Shown here: positions 16,744-25,793 of the stretch, piece after piece
Position numbering within the stretch: position 1 is the first letter of the stretch
How the letters are laid out: each line of letters begins with the position of its first letter
DNA from: Embleya sp045207655
GTDB lineage: Bacteria; Actinomycetota; Actinomycetes; Streptomycetales; Streptomycetaceae
Reading direction: 5' to 3'
Assembly: GCF_045207655.1 (NCBI RefSeq)
Contig: NZ_CP108785.1
Location: 3,534,001-3,598,000, forward strand
DNA: 64,000 bases
Position numbers and translations under genes: made by a program
Notes under the pieces: model-generated
Told to the model about the DNA's origin: nothing
Database searches by the model: none
Seen by the model: only the letters and a program-made list of their open reading frames with translations

Positions 16744-17544
16744 TTGCGCGCGTACAACCACACCCTCGCCGCCGCGATGCTTGCCGGCACGCTGCTCCTG
16801 GCCGGCTGCGGCGCGGACTCGACGCCGGTGGGGATCGGCACGCCCACCGCGACGCTCGGTGCCTCGACCCCCGCGGTCGCCGAGACCGGCGAGGACAACA
16901 CGAAGCTGGACGACGCCGCGCTGAAGAAGAGCATCCAGGCGGCGGGCCGCGGCGTCTCGACCGTGCGCGCCATCGGCGACGTGCAATCGCACGACGGGCG
17001 CCAAAGGATCGGCTACGAGCTGCGCTTCGACCAATCGCGGAGGAGCTACATCGGCTCCATGACGGTGGACGGGCGAACGATCGAACTGCGTCGGATCGGC
17101 GCGGACCTGTACCTGAAGGCCGGCGCCGACTACTGGACGGCCACCGGCAAGCTCGCCGACCCGAGCGACGCCGGGCGAGTGCACGAGAAGTACGTCAGGA
17201 TCGAGGCGGAAAACTCGCGATTCGAGGACGTCACCGAGATCGCCGACTACGGCAGCGTCGCGACGGTCGTGATGGACTGGGGATCCACGCCGATGCGCCG
17301 CTCGGAGGAGATGCTCGACGGCCGGCGGATGCTCGTGCTGACCCTCCCCGACCCGGACGACGGCGACACCCGCCTGTACGTACCCGCCACCGGAAGTCCG
17401 GTGCCGGTGCGGCTCCTTGCCCCGGGCCCATACACCGTCGACTGGTCCGATCCCGGCAAGCCGGTGGAGATCACCGCCCCTCCGGCGGCGGCCACGGTGG
17501 CCCTGCCGCCGCTGAACCACGAGACCAGGCCGTCCGCCGGTTGA
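16744..17544 (+). CDS. LppX/LprG-like lipoprotein
   Basis: A 266-aa lipoprotein precursor. The signal peptide ends in a lipobox LLLAGC (Cys at about residue 22), followed by a Thr/Pro-rich linker. The remaining 200 residues have the alternating pattern of LolA/LppX-type half-barrels (for example YELRFDQSRRSYIGSMTVDGRTIELRRIG is split across two strands, with a following DLYLKAGADYW). Such proteins carry lipids or sense envelope state at the outer face of the membrane. The start is TTG at 16744, with GGGAG 6 nt upstream; no ATG is available in a suitable place. Confidence 0.75.
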   Translation: MRAYNHTLAAAMLAGTLLLAGCGADSTPVGIGTPTATLGASTPAVAETGEDNTKLDDAALKKSIQAAGRGVSTVRAIGDVQSHDGRQRIGYELRFDQSRRSYIGSMTVDGRTIELRRIGADLYLKAGADYWTATGKLADPSDAGRVHEKYVRIEAENSRFEDVTEIADYGSVATVVMDWGSTPMRRSEEMLDGRRMLVLTLPDPDDGDTRLYVPATGSPVPVRLLAPGPYTVDWSDPGKPVEITAPPAAATVALPPLNHETRPSAG

Positions 17545-17586
17545 TCCGTGCGCGGCTTCGGTCGGGGACGCTCGGGCGGGACTGCG

Positions 17587-17958
17587 TCAGCGGCCCACGG
17601 GCACGGTGACGAACAGTGCGCCGGCCGTTCCGGCGAGCACCAGGTAGACGCCCAGATGCGCCACGCGATACCGATTGAACCTGGGCTTGTGGGGCCACAA
17701 CCACGATGTCAACGCGACGGGCACGGAAGCGACCGCGAGCCACGCGGCCCGGTTCACCGCAGCGGTGGCCTCCGGGCAGTCGGCGGCGGAGTTGCAGGAG
17801 TCGAACGCCATCGCACTCAGCCCGAACAGGAAGAGGTGCGCACCCGCGACCGGGACGGTCAGGATGGTGGCGATGATGGGAGCGGCCGGCGAGCCACGCC
17901 GGGACGCGGGTGTGCCGGCGTGGTGCACGGACCGGAGCGAAGCCTCGTGGGGTGTCAT
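17587..17958 (-). CDS. Small membrane protein, function unknown
   Basis: A 123-aa protein with three hydrophobic segments (PIIATILTVPVAGAHLFLFG, AAWLAVASVPVALTSWLW, and VAHLGVYLVLAGTAGALFV). A Cys pair lies in the loop after the first segment (DSCNSAADCPEA). I recognise no family. An 18-bp palindrome stands 34 nt upstream of its ATG at 17958, so it is probably controlled by a dimeric repressor. Confidence 0.6.
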   Translation of the reverse strand: MTPHEASLRSVHHAGTPASRRGSPAAPIIATILTVPVAGAHLFLFGLSAMAFDSCNSAADCPEATAAVNRAAWLAVASVPVALTSWLWPHKPRFNRYRVAHLGVYLVLAGTAGALFVTVPVGR

Positions 17959-17991
17959 GTGGTCAGCTCATCACCGGGGGACCGGCACGGG

Positions 17992-18009
17992 ATGAGTACG
18001 GGTACTCAT
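17992..18009. promoter_or_regulatory. Perfect palindrome ATGAGTAC-GG-GTACTCAT
   Basis: Two 8-bp arms with a 2-bp centre, in an intergenic region 34 nt before the small membrane protein start on the minus strand. The size and symmetry resemble TetR-family operators. No TetR gene is next to it. Confidence 0.6.
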
Positions 18010-18214
18010 TTGCTCGGTTCACCCGGAACCGGCGCGGCGGACGAGCCACTCCGGGTGTGCTCGCGCTCGGCGACGCGGTGTGTCTCGGAGGTGAACAGAA
18101 CGCGGAGGCAAGGCAGTTGCACGTCGCGCGGGAGGCGAAGTCGGTGCAAGCCGCCGACCCGCGCGCGGCGATGCCGTGCCCGCGTTCGAGGCGGCCCCGT
18201 GGCGGGGCGGGTGG

Positions 18215-18865
18215 TCAGGAGCCCAGGTAGCGAAGGATGGCCAGGACTCGGCGGCTGTAGCCCGGGCCGGCGGCGTGGGCCAGGTCGAGGCGGTCGAAGA
18301 TCGCGTTGACGTGCTTCTCCACCGCGCTCTGCGACACGTGCAGGGCCTGTGCGATGGCGGCGTTGGTGCGGCCCTCGGCCATGTGCGCCAGCACCTCGCG
18401 CTCGCGTGGGGTGAGCCGGTCCAGCGGGTCGACGTGGCTGGTCCGGGCCAGGAGTTGGCGCACCACCTCGGGATCGAACGCGGCGCCGCCGGCGGCGACC
18501 CGGTTCAGCGCGTCCAGGAAGTCGTCCACGTGCGCGACGCGGTCCTTGAGCAGGTAGCCCACCGCCGCGCCGTCGTGGGTCAACAGCTCGACCGCGTACC
18601 GCTTCTCGATGTACTGGGACAGGACCAACACACCCACCCCCGGCAACCGGCGCCGCACCTCCAGAGCGGCGCGCAGGCCCTCGTCGGTGTGCGTGGGCGG
18701 CATCCGTACGTCGGCCACCACCACATCCGGGACGTGTTCGAGGACCGCCTCGACCATGGCGTCGCCGTCACCGACGCCCGCGACCACCTCGTGCCGCTCG
18801 TCGGCGAGCAGTCGGGCCAACCCCTCGCGCAGCAGGGCCGAATCGTCGGCCAGGACTATGCGCAC
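18215..18865 (-). CDS. NarL/FixJ family response regulator
   Basis: A 216-aa two-domain regulator. The receiver begins RIVLADDSALL, with the phosphoacceptor Asp in VVVADVRMPP and the Lys in GYLLKDR. The LuxR-type helix-turn-helix is LTPREREVLAHMAEGRTNAAIAQALHVSQSAVEKHVNAIFDRL. GTG at 18865 is preceded by GGAGG at 4 nt. It overlaps the end of the upstream sensor kinase gene by 10 nt, so the two are one transcript. The targets may include the neighbouring MacB/FtsX exporter operon, by analogy with similar clusters. Confidence 0.93.
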   Translation of the reverse strand: MRIVLADDSALLREGLARLLADERHEVVAGVGDGDAMVEAVLEHVPDVVVADVRMPPTHTDEGLRAALEVRRRLPGVGVLVLSQYIEKRYAVELLTHDGAAVGYLLKDRVAHVDDFLDALNRVAAGGAAFDPEVVRQLLARTSHVDPLDRLTPREREVLAHMAEGRTNAAIAQALHVSQSAVEKHVNAIFDRLDLAHAAGPGYSRRVLAILRYLGS

Positions 18866-20109
18866 GGTACCTCCGCGGTGATCGTGGTGGGCCCTCCGGG
18901 CGGGCTGTCCACCCGGAGGGTTCCGTCCAGTGCGGCGACCCGACGGGCCAGCCCGGACAGTCCGCCGCCGGCGGGATTCGCGCCGCCGACGCCGTCGTCG
19001 ACGATACGTACCCGCACCGCGTCGCCGGCGCCCGAGACGCGTACCGTGACGGCGTCGGCGCCCGCGTGTTTGACCGTGTTGGTGACGGCCTCGGCGACCA
19101 CGAAGTAGACCGCGGTGGCCACGATCGGCGCGGGTTCCGCCGCCACGTCGTACGTCAACCCGACCCGCACCGGCGCCCGCTCGGCGATCGTCTCCAGGAC
19201 CGCGCGCAACCCGCCGTCGTCCAACCCCGTGGGATGGATCCGCCAGGCCACGTCCCGCAGATCGGTCAGCGCCTGCTGAGCCTGCTCGTGCGCCTGACAC
19301 AACAACTCGTCGGTGCGCGCGGGATCGTTGCCGCGCCGAGCCCGGCCGATCAGCATGCCGAGGGCGACCAGGCGCTGCTGCACCCCGTCGTGCAGGTCGC
19401 GTTCGATCCGCCGGCGCTCCTCGTGCACCGCCTCGACCACGCCCGCCCGGCTCGCCGCCAACTCGTCCACTCGAAGCCGCAACAATGCGCTCGGGTCCGG
19501 TTCGAGCAGGCGCCGGGCCAGCGCCCGTTCGGTGTCCGCGAGCCCGACCAGGCCGTACAACGCCAGCGCGAGCAGGGCCGGCCCGGACGGGAGCAGGATG
19601 GCCACGTCGGAGGTGGTGGTGTTCGGACTGCCCGTCGCCCACGCGCCCACCATCACCGCGGCGAACCCGGCGCCGCCGACGATGAGCACCAGGAGCGCGC
19701 CGCCGAGCAGCCCGACGGGCACCCGTGCCGCCAGGTAGCGGACCAGGCGCCTCGGCTCGGTCGGGGTGGGGTGGACCGGGTCCCCGGGGCGGGCCAGGCG
19801 TGCGCGCTCCAGGTCGGTCAGGGCGCGGGCGCCGCGCGTGATCAGGCGCAGCACGCCGCGGCGCGGGCGCGTCCGGGAGCGGGGGACGAGCGCGTACGAC
19901 AGCCCGGCGCCGGCCAGGAAGAGCACTTCCGGCAGGGCGGTCGCGGCGCCCACGAAGACCACCCGGACGGCGCGCAGGGCAGTCGTCGCCGCGCTACGGA
20001 CGACCGTCCCGAACCCACGGGCGTGCCGGGTGTCGTCGACCGGACCCGAACCGTCCAATGCCCCTGCTCCCGTCCTGTCCCGTCCTCGTCCCCCGTTTGT
20101 GCACGTCAC
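18856..20109 (-). CDS. Sensor histidine kinase, NarL-partner (HisKA_3) type
   Basis: A 417-aa membrane kinase. The N-terminal half has hydrophobic segments (VVFVGAATALPEVLFLAGAG; GLLGGALLVLIVGGAGFAAVMV; LLPSGPALLALALYGLVGLA). The phosphoacceptor helix is ERRRIERDLHDGVQQRLVALGM, and the ATPase region includes VAEAVTNTVKHAGA (N box) and VDDGVGG. A streptomycete-type sensor domain precedes the DHp helix. It would phosphorylate the overlapping NarL regulator. GTG at 20109 is the earliest start. The signal sensed is unknown. Confidence 0.92.
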   Translation of the reverse strand: MTCTNGGRGRDRTGAGALDGSGPVDDTRHARGFGTVVRSAATTALRAVRVVFVGAATALPEVLFLAGAGLSYALVPRSRTRPRRGVLRLITRGARALTDLERARLARPGDPVHPTPTEPRRLVRYLAARVPVGLLGGALLVLIVGGAGFAAVMVGAWATGSPNTTTSDVAILLPSGPALLALALYGLVGLADTERALARRLLEPDPSALLRLRVDELAASRAGVVEAVHEERRRIERDLHDGVQQRLVALGMLIGRARRGNDPARTDELLCQAHEQAQQALTDLRDVAWRIHPTGLDDGGLRAVLETIAERAPVRVGLTYDVAAEPAPIVATAVYFVVAEAVTNTVKHAGADAVTVRVSGAGDAVRVRIVDDGVGGANPAGGGLSGLARRVAALDGTLRVDSPPGGPTTITAEVPCA

Positions 20110-20143
20110 GGCGGTGCCCCGAGCCTCTCATCCGGTCCTCCGG

Positions 20144-20255
20144 CCGAACCGCGTGGGTCGCCCGACTTCGGCCGAACCGCGTGGGTCGCCCGGCTCCGGC
20201 CGAACCGCGCGCGGCGCCCGGCTTCGGTCGAACGGCCCGGGTCGCTCGGCCCCGT
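20144..20255. repeat. Four tandem copies of a 28-bp GC-rich unit
   Basis: Units begin at 20144, 20172, 20200 and 20228. The first two are almost identical (CCGAACCGCGTGGGTCGCCC plus 8 nt), and the last two have diverged. The period is not a multiple of 3 and the array lies between the sensor kinase start and the permease stop, so it is noncoding. It may form serial hairpins or bind a protein. Confidence 0.75.
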
Positions 20256-20321
20256 CCCGCCCGTCGGCCTCCGCTCGACGCCGCCGGACCGGTCGACCTC
20301 CCACCCCGGTCGACCGTCCGG

Positions 20322-22892
20322 TCACCCGCCGCTCGCCATCGCCTCGCGCAGGTCGACCCGGGCCGCTCGGCGGGACGGGAGCCACGCGGCGAGGGCGCCG
20401 ACGGCGACCGCGCCGACCAGGACCGCCCCGCACGTGGCCCACGGGACGGCGAGCGTGTCGAGGCCCTTCGTGGACAGCACGCGCTGGGTGGCCGCGCCCC
20501 AGGCCAGGCCGGGCAGCAGGCCCAGTACCGCGCCGACCACGGCGATCAGCACCGCCTCCGTGCGGATCATCCGGCGCACCCGGCGCCGGGTCAGCCCCAG
20601 GGCCCGCAACAGCGCGATCTCCCGGGTGCGTTCGACCACGGACAGCGCGAGTGTGTTGACCACGCCCAGTACGGCCACCAGGATCGCCAGCGCGAGCAGC
20701 GCGTACACCAGGTCCAGGGCGAGGGCGACCGTGTCGTGCAGCGCCTCGCGGTAGCTGTCCCGGTCGCGCACCTTGGTCTGCGGGAAGCCGGCCAGGCGCT
20801 CGGCCAGGGCCGCGTACACCCGGTCCCGGTCCGCTCCCGCCGCGGTGGTCGCGAAGTACACGTCGTCCAACGGCATTTGCTCGGCGGGCAGGTTTGCCCG
20901 GGCGACGTGGGCGCCGATGTAGGTGGCGCCGGAGGCGAACACGTCGCCGTCGCGGACGATGCCGCCGACGGTGAGCCGCGCGGTGCCACCGCCGTGGAAG
21001 CGCACCCGCACCGGATCGCCGAGCCGCAGCCGGTGCTCGTCGGCGAATGCCTGCGGCACGGTGATCCCGTCGCCGCCCGGGGCCAGTGTCGAGCGGGCGT
21101 CGCCGGCGGTGAAGGTCAGCTTGAAGTCGTCGGTGAACCGCTCGGTGGTGGCGGTCAGATCGTGATCGCGGTCGGTGCCGTGCGCGGTGATCAGGTCGGC
21201 GCGCACGGTCTGCTGTGCGGTGACGTGGTCCAGGCCCGGCGTCTCCCGGACCACGCGGGCCACCTGTTCGGTCATCGGGCCCGAGGAGAGCACGAAGTAG
21301 TCGGCATGCACGGTGCGTTCGAGTTGGCCGTCGACCGAGGTCACCAGCGACGCGGCGACCAGGGACAGGAAGCTCACCAGCGCGATGCCCACCATCAGAG
21401 CCGACGCGGTGGCCCCGGTACGCCGCGGGTCGCGAATCGCGTTGCCGCGCGCGAGCCGACCGATCGGTCCGGACCGGCGCGCGACCAGTCGGTCCACGCC
21501 GCGGACGGCCCATACGCTCAGGATCGGCGCGCCGGCGACGGTACCGACGAGGGTGAGCAGGACGCCGACCGCGAGCAACGACCCGGCCGCCGCGAGTTCG
21601 TCGGCGCGTACCGCGAGCAACAGCGCGCCGGCGCCCAGCAGTCCGGCGGTGCCGGCCACCAGGTTGCGGCCCCGCAACGAGCGCCCGGTCGCGGGTCCGG
21701 CCACCCGCAGCAGCGCCGCCATGGGGGAGACCCGACCGGCCCGGCGCGCGGGCAGGTACGCGGCCACCAGGGTGATCAGCACGCCCACCGCGTACGCGGC
21801 CACCGGCGTCGACCAGCGCACCGTCGGCCCGCTCGCCGCCGGGGCGTCGCCGACCTGTCCCACGACCCGGATCAGCCCGGCCGCGAGTCCGACGCCCAGG
21901 GCCAGTCCCAGCGTCGATCCGGCCACGCCCAACAACCCGGCCTCGCCCAGGATCAACCGGTTGACCTGGCCCCGCCGGGCACCGACGGCGCGCAGCAACC
22001 CGCTCTGTCGGGTGCGCGCGGCGACCAGCATGGAGAACGTGTTGCCGATCAGGAACACGCCGACGAGCACCGAGATCCCGGCGAAACCGAGCATCAGGTA
22101 GGTGACCACGTCCAGCGAGGCGCCGGCGGCGTCGCCCCGGGCGGCGGCCTCCTGATCACGGGTGCGCACGGTGAACGGGGCGGGATCGGTCAACGCGGCC
22201 AGCACCTGCTGCCGCAGTCGCGCGTCGGCGACCCCGGGTGCGGCGGTGACCGCGATGGACGTGAATCGTGCCGTCGCGCCCAGGAGTCGGCGTTGCGCGG
22301 TGGCCGAGTCCACGAACACCTCCGCTTCGCGGGCCTGTCCCGCCCGCTCCTGCCCCAGACCCACCACGGTCGCCTCGAAGGTGCCGGGTATCGCCATGAT
22401 CCGCAGCCGGTCGCCGATCCGAATCCCGTGCGCCTTGGCGGTGTTCGCCGCCACGACCACCTCGGCCGGGCCGCCGGGGGCACGTCCTTGGCTCACGCGC
22501 GGCGCGGACCGGGGATCGGCCGGCCAGTCGGCGACGGTGTCGCCGCGCGTACTCAGCGGTTTGCCCCGGCCGTCCAGGACCACGACGTCCGGGACGTGCA
22601 CCCGGCCGTACGCGGCGCGCACGCCCTCGGTCCGGGCCACCGTGTCGAGCACCGGGCCGGGCACGGTCGCGGGCAGGCCGGTGCCGTCCTGTCGATCGCC
22701 GCCCTGACGGGGTGTCACCGTCACGTCCGCCGCGGACCCCGAGAAGGACGCGCGTGCGGAGGCCGCGACCGAGTCGCGGAAGACCAGGGTTCCGGCGACG
22801 AACGCGGTACCCAACGCGATGGCCACCAGGGCCAGAAGCATCCGAGCCTGGTGCGCCACGACGCCGCGCAGCGCGATCCGGGTGAGCGTCAC
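20322..22892 (-). CDS. FtsX-like ABC transporter permease
   Basis: An 856-aa MacB/FtsX-type permease of the long actinobacterial form, with two FtsX repeats and about ten transmembrane helices. One helix lies at the N-terminus (MLLALVAIALGTAFVAGTLVF), followed by a large extracellular domain (residues about 50-260). A block of helices including MLGFAGISVLVGVFLIGNTF comes next, then a second extracellular domain and a C-terminal block (LVYALLALAILVAVLGVVNTL). Its GTG start overlaps the stop of the ATPase gene (GTGA). The pair probably exports peptides, lipids or antibiotics, or acts as a mechanotransmitter. The cargo is unknown. Confidence 0.92.
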   Translation of the reverse strand: MTLTRIALRGVVAHQARMLLALVAIALGTAFVAGTLVFRDSVAASARASFSGSAADVTVTPRQGGDRQDGTGLPATVPGPVLDTVARTEGVRAAYGRVHVPDVVVLDGRGKPLSTRGDTVADWPADPRSAPRVSQGRAPGGPAEVVVAANTAKAHGIRIGDRLRIMAIPGTFEATVVGLGQERAGQAREAEVFVDSATAQRRLLGATARFTSIAVTAAPGVADARLRQQVLAALTDPAPFTVRTRDQEAAARGDAAGASLDVVTYLMLGFAGISVLVGVFLIGNTFSMLVAARTRQSGLLRAVGARRGQVNRLILGEAGLLGVAGSTLGLALGVGLAAGLIRVVGQVGDAPAASGPTVRWSTPVAAYAVGVLITLVAAYLPARRAGRVSPMAALLRVAGPATGRSLRGRNLVAGTAGLLGAGALLLAVRADELAAAGSLLAVGVLLTLVGTVAGAPILSVWAVRGVDRLVARRSGPIGRLARGNAIRDPRRTGATASALMVGIALVSFLSLVAASLVTSVDGQLERTVHADYFVLSSGPMTEQVARVVRETPGLDHVTAQQTVRADLITAHGTDRDHDLTATTERFTDDFKLTFTAGDARSTLAPGGDGITVPQAFADEHRLRLGDPVRVRFHGGGTARLTVGGIVRDGDVFASGATYIGAHVARANLPAEQMPLDDVYFATTAAGADRDRVYAALAERLAGFPQTKVRDRDSYREALHDTVALALDLVYALLALAILVAVLGVVNTLALSVVERTREIALLRALGLTRRRVRRMIRTEAVLIAVVGAVLGLLPGLAWGAATQRVLSTKGLDTLAVPWATCGAVLVGAVAVGALAAWLPSRRAARVDLREAMASGG

Positions 22893-23764
22893 CGTCGCAC
22901 CTCGTCCGCGTCGTTCCCGATCGTGCCGGGCATGCCCAACGGGTGCGCCGACCCGCGATCGGGCGCGGGTCGGTACGTTCGCCCGGGGCCGTCGAACCGC
23001 CTCATCCGCGCGAATACGGTGTCCGCCGTCGGTTCGGCCAACTCGTCCACGATCCGGCCGTCGGCCAGGAAGACGACCCGATCGGCGTAGGCCGCCGCGT
23101 TCGGGTCGTGGGTGACCATGAGTACGGTCTGGCCCCACTCGCGCACGCCGCGGCGGAGCAGGTCGAGCACCTCGGTCCCGGCCCGGGAGTCCAGGTTCCC
23201 GGTCGGTTCGTCGGCGAAGACGATCTCCGGTTTGGATACCAACGCCCGTGCCACCGCTACGCGTTGCTGCTGACCGCCGGACAGCTCGGCGGGTCGATGA
23301 GCCAACCGGCCGGTCAGACCGGTGGCCGCGACGATGCGATCCAGATGGGCCCGGTCCACCCGGCGGCCGGCGATCTCGACCGGCAGCGTGATGTTCTCCA
23401 GGGCGGTCAGCGTGGGCAGCAGATTGAACGCCTGGAAGACGAACCCCAGTCGGTCGCGCCGCAGTTGCGTCAACGCGGTGTCGTCGAGCCCGGCCAACTC
23501 GGTACCGCCGACCGCCACACTGCCCTCGGTGGCGGTGTCCAGCCCGGCCAGGCACTGCATCAGCGTCGACTTGCCGGAGCCGGACGGCCCCATGATCGCG
23601 GTGAAGCCGCCGCGGAGGAGATCCACGTCCACGCCCGCCAGGGCCGCGACCCGGGTCGCGCCCGACCCGTACTCCTTGACCAGTCCCCTGGCCCGCGCGG
23701 CGAACGGCGACGTCTCCCGCGCGCCCTCGGCGACCGCTGCCGTCCGCGTCCTGCTCCTCGGCAT
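22889..23764 (-). CDS. ABC transporter ATP-binding protein (MacB/LolD type)
   Basis: A 291-aa ATPase that energises the FtsX-like permease encoded immediately downstream. Motifs seen are Walker A GPSGSGKST, Q-loop VFQAFNLLPTLT, signature LSGGQQQR, Walker B IVFADEPTGNLDS and the H-loop VTHD. It has a longer N-terminal lead (about 25 residues) and a C-terminal tail of about 50 residues compared with a minimal LolD-type ATPase. The ATG at 23764 is preceded by a GAGGAGGTC Shine-Dalgarno sequence. Confidence 0.95.
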   Translation of the reverse strand: MPRSRTRTAAVAEGARETSPFAARARGLVKEYGSGATRVAALAGVDVDLLRGGFTAIMGPSGSGKSTLMQCLAGLDTATEGSVAVGGTELAGLDDTALTQLRRDRLGFVFQAFNLLPTLTALENITLPVEIAGRRVDRAHLDRIVAATGLTGRLAHRPAELSGGQQQRVAVARALVSKPEIVFADEPTGNLDSRAGTEVLDLLRRGVREWGQTVLMVTHDPNAAAYADRVVFLADGRIVDELAEPTADTVFARMRRFDGPGRTYRPAPDRGSAHPLGMPGTIGNDADEVRR

Positions 23765-24192
23765 CCGCCGACCTCCTCGCTCGCCCGATGGGGCCTCGTT
23801 CCGGTCGGAACGGGCCTCGAATCACCGGTAGGAGCAGCCTCCAAGATCGCCGACGCCCGGACCATGGGGCGCGGCACCGACCCCACCTGCGGAAAACCAC
23901 ACCCCCCGCGAGTCCGCCGCGTGGGGACGGCCGCGGCCTGGACGGGGCAGGCGCGGCGCGGGACTTTGCCGGAGTGTGCCGATGGTCGGGCGGGTGTTGA
24001 CGGTGGTTCGGCGCGCTGTGAGCGTTTTATTCGCTCGGGCGACGAACCCGGCGCGTGGGGTGGTCCGTTCGTCCCGGAAGCGGAAGCGGAAGCGGAAGCG
24101 GAAGCGGAAGCGGAAGCGGAAGCGGAAGCGGAAGCGGGGGCGGCGGCGGTCGGATTCGTGGTCGGGGCGTGCCTTCTACCCGAGGAGCCTCG
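23765..24192. other. Divergent intergenic region between ABC exporter and M4 protease
   Basis: It carries the promoters of both genes. Its main recognisable element is the GGAAGC hexanucleotide array at 24076-24135. No other gene is supported; frames running through it exist only because the region is GC-rich. Confidence 0.5.
24076..24135. repeat. Ten perfect GGAAGC hexanucleotide repeats
   Basis: A 60-nt microsatellite of (GGAAGC)10 ends 57 nt before the M4 protease start codon. The unit is 6 nt, so copy-number change would alter leader length without any frame effect on the protease. The purine-rich strand would be the sense strand of the leader, and it resembles repeated weak ribosome-binding sequences. 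Confidence 0.9.
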
Positions 24193-25740
24193 ATGCATCG
24201 CAGCACGTTGACGTTCGGGTCGGTCCTGGCCCTGGCGGTCGGCCTGGTGGTCGGCACGACGGCGCAGTCGACCACGGAACGAGCACGGCCCGTTCTCGCC
24301 CCCGACGCCCGGGCCGCGGCGATCGCCGCGGCCGACCGGGCGATGGCCGACACCGGCACCTCGACCGGGACGCCCGGCGAGCACTACCTGCGCCGGTCGG
24401 TGCTGCCCTGGGTCGGCGACATCTACTCGATCTCGTACGAACGCAGCTACCGCGGCCTGCCCGTGGTCGGCGCGGACGCCGCCGTGTTGGCCGACGGTCG
24501 GGGGCGGGTGCACGCCGTGCAGACGGCCGACGACGTGCACATCGACGTCGCGACCACGCCGAGCGTCGGCCGGCCCACGGCCGAGGACACCGCGCGCACC
24601 CGACTGCCGGTGGTGGACCGGGTCGACACGAGCCGCCTGGTGGTGCGGGTGGGCGCGGGGGCGGCGCACCTGGCCTGGGAGACCGTCGTGGTCGGCCGGA
24701 CCGACACCGCGCCGAGCAGGTTGCACGTCTTCGTCGACGCCGGGTCCGGCACGGTGCTCGACTCCGTCGACGAGGTGCACGCCGGGATCGGCCACAGCCA
24801 GTGGAACGGCCCGGACCCGATCACCATCGACACGACACACTCCGGCAGTACGTACACCCTGCGCGACCCGATCCGGGCCAATCTGAGCTGCGCGAAGTAC
24901 GGCGGCGCGGTGTTCGCCAAGCCCGTCGACGAGTGGGGCAACGGCAACCCCACCACCATCGAGACCGGGTGTGTGGACGCCCTGTGGGCGGCGCAGAAGC
25001 AGTTCGACATGTTCCGGAACTGGCTCGGCCGCAACGGGCACAACGGCAACGGCGGGGCCTGGCCGCTCCAGGTCGGCCTCAACGACTACAACCTGTACTG
25101 GGACGGGAACAAGGTCGTGATCGGTCGCAGCACCCAGAACCAATGGATGTCGGCGATGGATCTGGTGGGCCACGAGTACGGGCACGCCATCGATCAGACG
25201 ACCCCGGGCTTTCCGTTCACCGAACCGGGCCTGGCCGAGGGACTCGCGGACATCATGGGCACCCTGACCGAGGCGTACGCCAACGAGCCGGCGCCGTTCG
25301 ACACCCCGGACTACACGATCGGCGAGATGGTCGACCCGTTCGGCAGCGGCCCGCTGCGCTTCATGTACAACCCGTCGATCCGCGGCGACGCGAACTGCTA
25401 CACATCGGCGATCCCGAGTATGGACCCCTACCGGGCGGCGGGCGTGTTCAACCACTGGTTCTATCTGCTCGCCGAGGGCTCCAACCCGGGTGGCGGCAAG
25501 CCCACCAGCCCGACCTGCACCCCGACGCCGGTCACCGGCGTGGGTATCAAGATGGCCGCCAAGGTCGTCTACTACGCCCTGATGTCTCGCGCCGGCGGCA
25601 CCAACTACCGCCAGGAACGCCGGCAGACCCTGTACGCGGCCAAGGCCCTGGACCCCACCTGCGACGTCTTCAAGAAGACCAAGGCCGCCTGGGAGGCGGT
25701 CGCCGTGCCACCCGCGGCGGGCGAGCCGGTCTGCCCCTGA
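24193..25740 (+). CDS. M4 family (thermolysin-like) zinc metalloprotease, secreted
   Basis: A 515-aa precursor: a signal peptide (MHRSTLTFG, hydrophobic core to about residue 25), a shortened FTP/PepSY-like propeptide (about residues 30-200), then the catalytic domain. The zinc motif is HEYGH (His327, Glu328, His331), the third ligand lies in EGLADIMG, and the family-conserved C-terminal stretch around VFNHWFYLLAEG supplies the catalytic His. The ATG at 24193 has GAGGAG five nt upstream. It is probably autoprocessed outside the cell. A GGAAGC array sits in its leader and a terminator follows the stop. Confidence 0.93.
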   Translation: MHRSTLTFGSVLALAVGLVVGTTAQSTTERARPVLAPDARAAAIAAADRAMADTGTSTGTPGEHYLRRSVLPWVGDIYSISYERSYRGLPVVGADAAVLADGRGRVHAVQTADDVHIDVATTPSVGRPTAEDTARTRLPVVDRVDTSRLVVRVGAGAAHLAWETVVVGRTDTAPSRLHVFVDAGSGTVLDSVDEVHAGIGHSQWNGPDPITIDTTHSGSTYTLRDPIRANLSCAKYGGAVFAKPVDEWGNGNPTTIETGCVDALWAAQKQFDMFRNWLGRNGHNGNGGAWPLQVGLNDYNLYWDGNKVVIGRSTQNQWMSAMDLVGHEYGHAIDQTTPGFPFTEPGLAEGLADIMGTLTEAYANEPAPFDTPDYTIGEMVDPFGSGPLRFMYNPSIRGDANCYTSAIPSMDPYRAAGVFNHWFYLLAEGSNPGGGKPTSPTCTPTPVTGVGIKMAAKVVYYALMSRAGGTNYRQERRQTLYAAKALDPTCDVFKKTKAAWEAVAVPPAAGEPVCP

Positions 25741-25748
25741 ACCGACCG

Positions 25749-25787
25749 ACGCCCGCCGGCTACCGGCTACCGGTACCCGGCGGGCGT
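25749..25787. terminator. Bidirectional stem-loop terminator
   Basis: Perfect 11-bp arms (25749-25759 and 25777-25787) between the convergent M4 protease and D-aminopeptidase genes. Confidence 0.8.
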
Positions 25788-25793
25788 CACGCG

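Noticed and set aside
24076..24135. Possible CRISPR-like array
   Set aside because: The units are 6 nt with no spacers, so it is a microsatellite. No cas genes are present in the window.
24055..24192. In-frame Gly-Ser repeat extension upstream of the M4 protease start
   Set aside because: The GGAAGC array would read as a (GS)n stretch if a start at 24055 were used, but the signal peptide begins at 24193 with a good ribosome binding site, so the array is treated as leader DNA.
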